Shown here: positions 57,854 through 64,000 of the stretch, in pieces | Numbering within the stretch: the first letter of the stretch is position 1 | Layout: each line of letters starts with the position of its first letter | Source: Hungatella sp. | Lineage (GTDB): Bacteria; Bacillota; Clostridia; Lachnospirales; Lachnospiraceae | Assembly (NCBI GenBank): GCA_022792815.1 | Contig: JAAWBS010000046.1 | Span: 1 to 64,000, forward strand | Reading direction: 5' to 3' | Length of the DNA stretch: 64,000 nt | The notes under the pieces: generated by a model | Told to the model about the DNA's origin: nothing | The model's database searches: none | The model's input: only the letters and a program-made list of their open reading frames with translations | Program-made: the position numbers and the translations under genes

Positions 57854-58995
57854 AACATGGAGTCCAGCAGCACCCATCCGGCCCGAAACAGCTTCATGAT
57901 CTGCCACACGGCGATGCCTCTCAGGCCGTAGGTCTCCACCAGGCGGAATTTTTCCAGCCAGCTTCTCACGTCTTCAAACCACACCTCATGGCTGACTCCG
58001 TACTGCCAGTAGCGGAAGTGGGGAGACTGGGCGGTCTGGTCGTACAGGATGGGGACTCCGTAGAAGACGGCCAGCTCCACGGCCTCCCGATTGCCCAGAG
58101 TTCGGGCCGCGGTGACGCCTCTCTCGTAGGGGAGGGGCCAGTCGTATCCGTAATTGGGGACGCCGAGGCAGATCTTGTCTGCCCGGATCTTGGTCAGAGC
58201 GTATTCCACCACCTGCTTCACCTGGTTGATAGGTGCGACGGCCATGGGAGGGCCGTAGGTATACCCCCACTCATAAGTCATCAATATCACCCAGTTGGCG
58301 GCGGCCCCCAGGCCGCCGTAGTCGATGCCCTCGTAGAGAAGTCCCTTCTGGCTGTCTGAGTGCTTTGGCGCCAGGGCCACGGATACCTGATATCCCAGAG
58401 TGTTCAGCACCTCGGCGGCATAGGCTACGAAGGAGGTAAACAGATCCCGGTCCTCTCTCAGCACATATTCGAAATCGATGTTGACGGCCTGATATCCCTT
58501 CTCCAGCAGCACGGCGGCCAGACTGTTGACCAGACGGCGCTGGACTGTCCGGTCGCGTACCAGGATGCTGATCAGGCTGCTGTTGAAGCGGCCGTCCAGG
58601 CCCAGAGGAGTCAGAGTCAGGGTGGCCATGGCTCCGGAATGAACGGCGGCCTGCACCATCCATCGGTCATCCAGCGCGGGGGGAATCAGATCCCCGGAGG
58701 CGGTGAAACCGTAGGAGAAGACGGCCAGCTCCGAGAGATGGGGCAGAGTCTCCTCCAGGACCGACGGGGAGATGAAGGGATAGGCGTATCCGCCCGCGAA
58801 GACGGAGGGGCCGGCCGTAAGGCCGGGGCAATCCTCCTTTAACGAGGTTTTTGTGGGAAACAACAAGGCCTGCCCGACGGCAAGCCTGTAAGGATAATCC
58901 AGCTGATTGATCTGGATGATGGAGCTTGGATCTGCCCCCTGTTCTTTGGCGATGGAATCGACCGTGTCGCCCCGCTGCACTACATAGATTTCCAT
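57832..58995 (-). CDS. LysM + glycosyl hydrolase family 18 (YaaH/SleL-like)
   Basis: MEIYVVQRGDTVDSIAKEQG LysM; GH18 VNIDFEYV and LGVPNYGYDW. Confidence 0.92.
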   Translation of the reverse strand: MEIYVVQRGDTVDSIAKEQGADPSSIIQINQLDYPYRLAVGQALLFPTKTSLKEDCPGLTAGPSVFAGGYAYPFISPSVLEETLPHLSELAVFSYGFTASGDLIPPALDDRWMVQAAVHSGAMATLTLTPLGLDGRFNSSLISILVRDRTVQRRLVNSLAAVLLEKGYQAVNIDFEYVLREDRDLFTSFVAYAAEVLNTLGYQVSVALAPKHSDSQKGLLYEGIDYGGLGAAANWVILMTYEWGYTYGPPMAVAPINQVKQVVEYALTKIRADKICLGVPNYGYDWPLPYERGVTAARTLGNREAVELAVFYGVPILYDQTAQSPHFRYWQYGVSHEVWFEDVRSWLEKFRLVETYGLRGIAVWQIMKLFRAGWVLLDSMFQRQLSP

Positions 58996-59040
58996 GGTAA
59001 TCCCTGCCGTTTTTCACAGTATATTCCCTGACGCGGCAGG

Positions 59041-59700
59041 TTATTCCCTGGAAATCTGACGAAACCACACATAACTCATGATATAGGGAATGACGGTGGC
59101 AGCCGTGAGGGGGAGGACGAGAAGGAGTATCTTGGCCCGGTCATCGGGAAGGAAAGCCCCGGCAAACCCCAGGATTCCGGCTCCGAACATCAGGCGGCCT
59201 CCAAGCCTGTGGGTCTTGTTCCACACGGTTTCATCGGACAGGGCCCAAGGAGTCTTGAATCCGCAGAAAAAATTCTGGCGGAACTTCGGCAGCATATTCC
59301 CAAAGGTCATAAACAGGATCCCGCACATGGCTGTGATCACAGCGCTGACATGGATGGTTCCGGGGCGAAAGCTTTCTGTGATGATGATGGCTGTGGTGAC
59401 CAGGAGAAAGACCTGCATAAACAGCTGAAAGCTCTGGTAAACCTCCGGAAACTTCTGGTAATTCTTTTTCTTGGGATCGATGGCCGGGAGAACCTGAAAC
59501 AATCCGGCCATGAGAGGCGACATGCCTGCTATGATCCAGATGTTGTTCTTAGAGCCGTAGCTGACTTCTCCGTTCACCCCCCAGTTGGTGGGGATCTGCG
59601 CCGGGAGGCGGGAATAAACTGCCGCCGCCAGCACAAGAGGCAGCAGGGACAGGATCCAGATCACTGCCTGCTTCCTGGCAAAGGCTTTGTCTTTTTTCAT
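59041..59700 (-). CDS. SdpI family protein (immunity-protein-like)
   Basis: LPAQIPTNWGVNGEVSYGSKN (DUF1648-like) and FFCGFKTPWALSDETVWNKTHRLGG; start at MKKDKAF or 59715. Confidence 0.88.
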   Translation of the reverse strand: MKKDKAFARKQAVIWILSLLPLVLAAAVYSRLPAQIPTNWGVNGEVSYGSKNNIWIIAGMSPLMAGLFQVLPAIDPKKKNYQKFPEVYQSFQLFMQVFLLVTTAIIITESFRPGTIHVSAVITAMCGILFMTFGNMLPKFRQNFFCGFKTPWALSDETVWNKTHRLGGRLMFGAGILGFAGAFLPDDRAKILLLVLPLTAATVIPYIMSYVWFRQISRE

Positions 59701-59701
59701 T

Positions 59702-59977
59702 TCATTCATTCTCATCTTCTCCTTTCAGTCCGCTGAACCATCCCAGGAGTTCCTCCACCACCGACATGTTCAGTTCATAACAGATATATTTTCCCTGACG
59801 CTCATCCAGAATCAGCCCGGCCTCCTTCAATATGGACAGGTGATGGGAGACGGTTGCGCCGGACAGGTGAAAATGATCCACGATCTCACCGGCGGTCATA
59901 GGCCCGTTCTTTAACAGGTTCAGGATCTCCCGCCGGTTGTGATCCGACAGGGCTTTGAAAGTCTTTTGAAATCTCAT
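59702..59977 (-). CDS. ArsR-family (SdpR-like) autorepressor
   Basis: FKALSDHNRREILNLLKNGPMTAGEIVDHFHLSGATVSHHLSILKEAGLI; longer start 60013 lies inside the palindrome. Confidence 0.9.
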   Translation of the reverse strand: MRFQKTFKALSDHNRREILNLLKNGPMTAGEIVDHFHLSGATVSHHLSILKEAGLILDERQGKYICYELNMSVVEELLGWFSGLKGEDENE

Positions 59978-60011
59978 CAGGAAACGGTTCTGCCTTTCTT
60001 CTGCGATCAAC

Positions 60012-60031
60012 ATTTAGATATATATCTAAAT
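60012..60031. promoter_or_regulatory. Putative SdpR operator
   Basis: Perfect 20-bp palindrome ATTTAGATATATATCTAAAT. Confidence 0.75.
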
Positions 60032-60149
60032 ATAAAATACCACATCTCTGACAACGTGTCAAGTTTATAAGAAATGGCAGAAAATCTTGAAAAAATCGGA
60101 GAAGAGGATTACACTTTTCCAAAAGGGAACTACTAAGGAGGGAAACGCC

Positions 60150-61280
60150 ATGGCTGATTTCGAAAAGATTCTTCCGGATATCAGGACATGCTATAAAACG
60201 CTGCCGTCGATGATGCGGAAGTTTGACAAATATGGGAGAAAGGACTTCTTTGCCGGAGAGACCGGCGAAGAACTGCTTTGCTGGCAGGCGGACATGAGAG
60301 CCTTGCTTTACAAGCTTTTAGGTCTTGACAAGATGGAGATGTGTCCTCTGCATCCGGTGACAGAGGAGGTGGTCACCCTGCCGGGAGGAATCGTCAGAGA
60401 GCATGTGAGGATACAGGTAGAGCCGGATGTGTGGATGCCCATGTATATCCTGATACCGGAAAACGCTGGTTCTCACACCAGGCCGTTTTTGTGCCCTCCA
60501 GGGCATGGAGCCGGGGGAAAGTACGGGGTAGCAGGAGTCTCCCGGTACCGGGCTGTGAGAGAGAAGATCGAATTCTACGGATGTGACTACGGTATGCAGC
60601 TGGCCGGCCTGGGCTATGTGGCCGTCTGTCCGGACAGTCGGGGATTCGGGGAGCGGAGAGAGGATTTAAAGGACACGCAGGATCCTGTCAGTGCCCTGAA
60701 AAGCGACTGTTACCGACTGGCTCACATGGGAGAGCCCCTGGGGATTCCCGTGGCAGGGATGACGACCTGGGATTTAAGCCGGGCTCTGGATTATGTGAGG
60801 GAGCGGGGGCAGTGGGATGTGCAGGCGGTAAGCTGTCTGGGGTTCTCAGGCGGCGGCCTGCAGACTCTGTTTTTTTCTGCCATAGATCAGCGGGTCAGCC
60901 TTGCGGTCATCAGCGGATATTTCTACGGATACCGGGACGCCCTTTTAGGCCTGAACAATAACTGTTCCTGCAACTATGTCCCTCATCTGTGGGAGCATCT
61001 GGACATGGGGGACATCGCCTGTCTCATCGCCCCCAGGCCGCTCCTCATTCAGTCCGGCAGGGCTGACCGGCTCAACGGCGCCAGGGGCATCGCAAACGTC
61101 GTCGAGCAGGTGGACATTGCAAGAAAAGCTTATGAAATGTTTCATGTACCCCGGCTCCTGGTCCACGAGATCTGTGACGGCCCCCATCGGTGGTATGGGG
61201 ACCATCTGGAGGAACATTTGCGGACGCTCATAGAAAGATCCCGGAAAAAGCCGTCTAGGCCAGATGAAAATAGTCTGTAA
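60150..61280 (+). CDS. Alpha/beta hydrolase (acetyl xylan esterase/abhydrolase_7-like)
   Basis: CLGFSGGGLQTLFFSA nucleophile elbow; start MADFEKI after AAGGAGG. Confidence 0.82.
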   Translation: MADFEKILPDIRTCYKTLPSMMRKFDKYGRKDFFAGETGEELLCWQADMRALLYKLLGLDKMEMCPLHPVTEEVVTLPGGIVREHVRIQVEPDVWMPMYILIPENAGSHTRPFLCPPGHGAGGKYGVAGVSRYRAVREKIEFYGCDYGMQLAGLGYVAVCPDSRGFGERREDLKDTQDPVSALKSDCYRLAHMGEPLGIPVAGMTTWDLSRALDYVRERGQWDVQAVSCLGFSGGGLQTLFFSAIDQRVSLAVISGYFYGYRDALLGLNNNCSCNYVPHLWEHLDMGDIACLIAPRPLLIQSGRADRLNGARGIANVVEQVDIARKAYEMFHVPRLLVHEICDGPHRWYGDHLEEHLRTLIERSRKKPSRPDENSL

Positions 61281-63138
61281 AGGATTCTTCGAGAATCCGA
61301 ATCAAGTCTCCTGCCGAATCCGGGAGCCTGCGGCTGGGGTGGGAGACGAGGAGAAGATAATAGTCTTGAACGTGTTCAAAATCAATGCTCTGCCGTGCTG
61401 CCCTGTGAGACAAACAATCACAGGGCAGTATGGTGTCTGCCGCTCCGGAATCGGAGAGAGTCCGAAGAATGTCCAGCTGTGCTTCACAGACGATACACTC
61501 AGGTGCCAGGGCCAGCTTTTCAAACAGCCGGTCCTGTTCATCCCGGAGGGCGCTGCCGGGGGGAGCCGCCATGATCCTGGGATTTGAAAGGTCCTTTTTC
61601 CAGGAGCCGGAACCAAAGCAGTAGACCAGCCGGCTCTGTGCCAGAATCCGGCAGTTTAAGATCGGATGCCGGTTTTGGCAGGAAAAGTAGACTCCCAGAT
61701 CGGAGGAGGCATTGAGAAGGGATTCCTCGATCTCACCCCTGGTTTTTTCCTGGATGTGCAGGGTCACTTCCGGGTGAAGTCCGGCAAAGGCAGAGGCTGC
61801 CTCCCCTTTAAGAATCGGAGCGGCCATGGAGTCACAGTACAGATAGATGCCTCCGCCGCGGCCTTTTTGATAAGAATGGATGTAGTGGTTCATCGCCTCC
61901 TCGATCTTTAAGATGTTTCGGGCAAAGTTGACAAAGATCTTTCCCGCGTTGGTGGGCTGGAGTCGGTTGTGCACCCGGGTAAAAAGGCTGGCGCAGAGCA
62001 TGCTTTCTGCGTTTCTCAAGTGGCGGGACAGGGCCGGCTGGGGAAGATAAAACTTTTCGGCTGCCCGTGAAAGGCTTTTTTCGTCTACAATGGCGATGAT
62101 ATAGGGGAGAAGCTGGGTGTTCAGATTGATCTCAGGCGCCATCCCCCTGGGTTTGAGAGTCCGGGCGGGAAGGTCGGAGGGCACAGGGGAGCCGGGGGTG
62201 TGGTCCTGTTCCACCAGCCGGAGCAGTTTTTGGACCTCTGAGGATGGGATGGCCTGATAGCGGGAGTCAGAGAGTCTCTCCCGGATCAGAAGGCCTGCCA
62301 GATACTGTTCCGGTTCGGTCAGGGTATGTCCCAGGGGATAGCGGATGTGGAGTGTCTGGTGGACCGGAGGGTCTAAGGGGAGGTAGACCAACTCGTCACA
62401 GGGAAACACATGAGCCTGGGACACCAGACCGACTCCTGCTGCCTGGTGGAGCATGGAGTCCACCAGGATCACATCGCTGGACTCGAATGTCACCACCGGG
62501 TAGAAACCGGCTTCTCGAAACAGTTCCTCGGCCAGAATCCGGATGCTGTGGCGGGGACCCTGGAGGACGAACGGGGTGTCGCGAAGGTCGGTGAGGCGGA
62601 TTTTATCCGCCTTTGACAGAGGGTGAGCCACGGGAAGAGATACCAAAAGCTCCTCGTAGGCAAAGGGAAGGTCGGTCACTTTGTGAGAATCGCTCCCGGA
62701 GCCGATGGCCAGATCGATCTGCCCATGAGTGATAGCCCCCGGCTGGTCGCTGGCATAGAGCTCACTGAGAGTCAGGGAGATATCCGGGTATCGGTTGGAA
62801 AACTGGTTGTAAATACGACTGTAGATGATGGCTCCCCGGTTGGGGGCAGTGGCCAGACGGATCCGGGTGTGGCTCTGGTCGGTTGCGGCCCGAAGTGTCT
62901 GCATAAGTCGTGTCTGTTCCTCTAAGATTTTCTGGGCGCACTGGATCACATATCTGCCCACAAAGGTGGGTGTCAGCTGCCGGTGATACCGAAGAAACAG
63001 AAGAGAGCCCAGAGAGTCTTCGTATTCCGTCAGAAATTTGCTGAGCGCCGGCTGGGAGATGCCAAGAATCTGGGCAGCTTTCGACAGGCTGCCGGTATCT
63101 GAGATCGTCACGAGGTAGTAGAGCTGTCTGGTAGTCAT
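61255..63138 (-). CDS. Tandem LysR-LysR fusion transcriptional regulator
   Basis: One 627-aa ORF with two LysR HTHs: MTTRQLYYLVTISDTGSLSKAAQILGISQPALSKFL and LNTQLLPYIIAIVDEKSLSRAAEKFYLPQPALSRHL, each followed by a substrate-binding region. Confidence 0.9.
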   Translation of the reverse strand: MTTRQLYYLVTISDTGSLSKAAQILGISQPALSKFLTEYEDSLGSLLFLRYHRQLTPTFVGRYVIQCAQKILEEQTRLMQTLRAATDQSHTRIRLATAPNRGAIIYSRIYNQFSNRYPDISLTLSELYASDQPGAITHGQIDLAIGSGSDSHKVTDLPFAYEELLVSLPVAHPLSKADKIRLTDLRDTPFVLQGPRHSIRILAEELFREAGFYPVVTFESSDVILVDSMLHQAAGVGLVSQAHVFPCDELVYLPLDPPVHQTLHIRYPLGHTLTEPEQYLAGLLIRERLSDSRYQAIPSSEVQKLLRLVEQDHTPGSPVPSDLPARTLKPRGMAPEINLNTQLLPYIIAIVDEKSLSRAAEKFYLPQPALSRHLRNAESMLCASLFTRVHNRLQPTNAGKIFVNFARNILKIEEAMNHYIHSYQKGRGGGIYLYCDSMAAPILKGEAASAFAGLHPEVTLHIQEKTRGEIEESLLNASSDLGVYFSCQNRHPILNCRILAQSRLVYCFGSGSWKKDLSNPRIMAAPPGSALRDEQDRLFEKLALAPECIVCEAQLDILRTLSDSGAADTILPCDCLSHRAARQSIDFEHVQDYYLLLVSHPSRRLPDSAGDLIRILEESFTDYFHLA

Positions 63139-63167
63139 AAGAAACTCCTTTTTACCTGAAGTTTTGT

Positions 63168-63232
63168 TAGGTAATTGCGAAAGTCAAAGTTGAGAGAATA
63201 TTCAGCCAAGTTTTGAGTTTCGCAAATGCCTA
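63168..63232. mobile_element. 65-bp MITE-like element, copy B, flanked by 11-bp direct repeats
   Basis: TIRs TAGGTAATTGCGAAAGTCAAA / (rc) TAGGCATTTGCGAAACTCAAA; TGAAGTTTTGT at 63157-63167 and 63233-63243. Confidence 0.75.
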
Positions 63233-63511
63233 TGAAGTTTTGTATATGTCTGTAAACTATGTTAGCAAAGAAACATAAAAAATTCAACATAATATAACTA
63301 AAATGATATGAAACGCATAAACAAATGGATTTTGTAAAAAGATTTTAATTGTTATATAATCCAATTACACAGACAGAGCAGAGAAAAAAAACTATAAAAT
63401 TACCAAAGAATCTGGGAGACTATCGGTTCCTGGCAACAGGTTTTCGGTAAAATTTCAGAAAACAGGAAGGGACAACTCTGTTCAAAGGACAAAAAGAAGG
63501 AGAGAAATGTT

Positions 63512-64000
63512 ATGAAAAAATCAGTGTATCGTCTTTTGTTGGCAGGAGCAGCGGCAGTGAGTATGCTGGGGATAACGGCTTGCTCCGGTAAAAGCGGGGC
63601 GGACGGCAAAGCCCCGGCGAATTCCGGTTCAGGAGATTCCGGCAAGGAAGCGGTCAGCGACATCGGATTTCCCCAGGGGGAGACTATCACCCTGGTGGTG
63701 CCGGGGAAGGCGGGAGGCGGATCGGACCTGGGTATCCGCTATTACAGTGAAGGCCTGAATCGCCTCTACGGGCTGAAGACCACAGTGACCAACTACGACA
63801 GCAACACGGTAGGACACCAGACCGTGGCTTCCGCCAAACCGGACGGAACTACCCTGACCGTGGCCACATCGGCTCTGAACATCCAGTACATAACCGGCAA
63901 CGCGGAGGTAAATCCCATGAAGGATTTTACCCTCATCGCATGCCTCCAGGATAACGGCTTCTCTACCCTGGCTGTCCCGGCAGATGCTCCCTACGACGAT
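63512..64000 (+). CDS. Tripartite tricarboxylate transporter substrate-binding lipoprotein (TctC/Bug-like), truncated by window end
   Basis: MKKSVYRLLLAGAAAVSMLGITACSG lipobox; ITLVVPGKAGGGSDLGIRY; runs off the window so absent from the ORF track. Confidence 0.85.
   Translation, partial: MKKSVYRLLLAGAAAVSMLGITACSGKSGADGKAPANSGSGDSGKEAVSDIGFPQGETITLVVPGKAGGGSDLGIRYYSEGLNRLYGLKTTVTNYDSNTVGHQTVASAKPDGTTLTVATSALNIQYITGNAEVNPMKDFTLIACLQDNGFSTLAVPADAPYDD

Overview
This window is a gene-dense 64-kb chromosomal segment of a low-to-mid GC anaerobic Firmicute. Gene content and layout look Lachnospiraceae/Clostridia-like; this is an inference, as no 16S is present. Housekeeping genes include pheS-pheT, eno, secG, rnr, smpB, ssrA (tmRNA), ilvE and thrS, with T-box leaders on pheS and thrS. 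Catabolic/transport loci are: (i) a BMP-type nucleoside ABC transporter with a sulfatase, a nucleoside phosphorylase and DeoC; (ii) a large sugar-ABC locus with a PocR-AraC regulator, a YesMN-like two-component system, a CapA-like protein, an HpcH/HpaI aldolase, an M14 peptidase and two FAD oxidoreductases; (iii) an frl-like fructosamine locus; (iv) the start of a TctC-type locus next to a tandem LysR-LysR fusion protein. I found no rRNA, tRNA, CRISPR array, prophage or transposase gene. The observations most worth following up are: a 65-bp MITE-like element in two copies, one flanked by 11-bp direct repeats; a perfect 105-bp tandem repeat with clover-like folding between pheS and pheT; a heavily structured rnr leader; the 627-aa double-LysR protein; a tandem leader motif with an apparent compensatory change before the M32 carboxypeptidase; a hairpin/GCGGCGGAGAGGA element recurring after terminators; and the uncharacterised 22-36 kb catabolic locus. 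All functional calls come from reading protein motifs by eye, with no database search.
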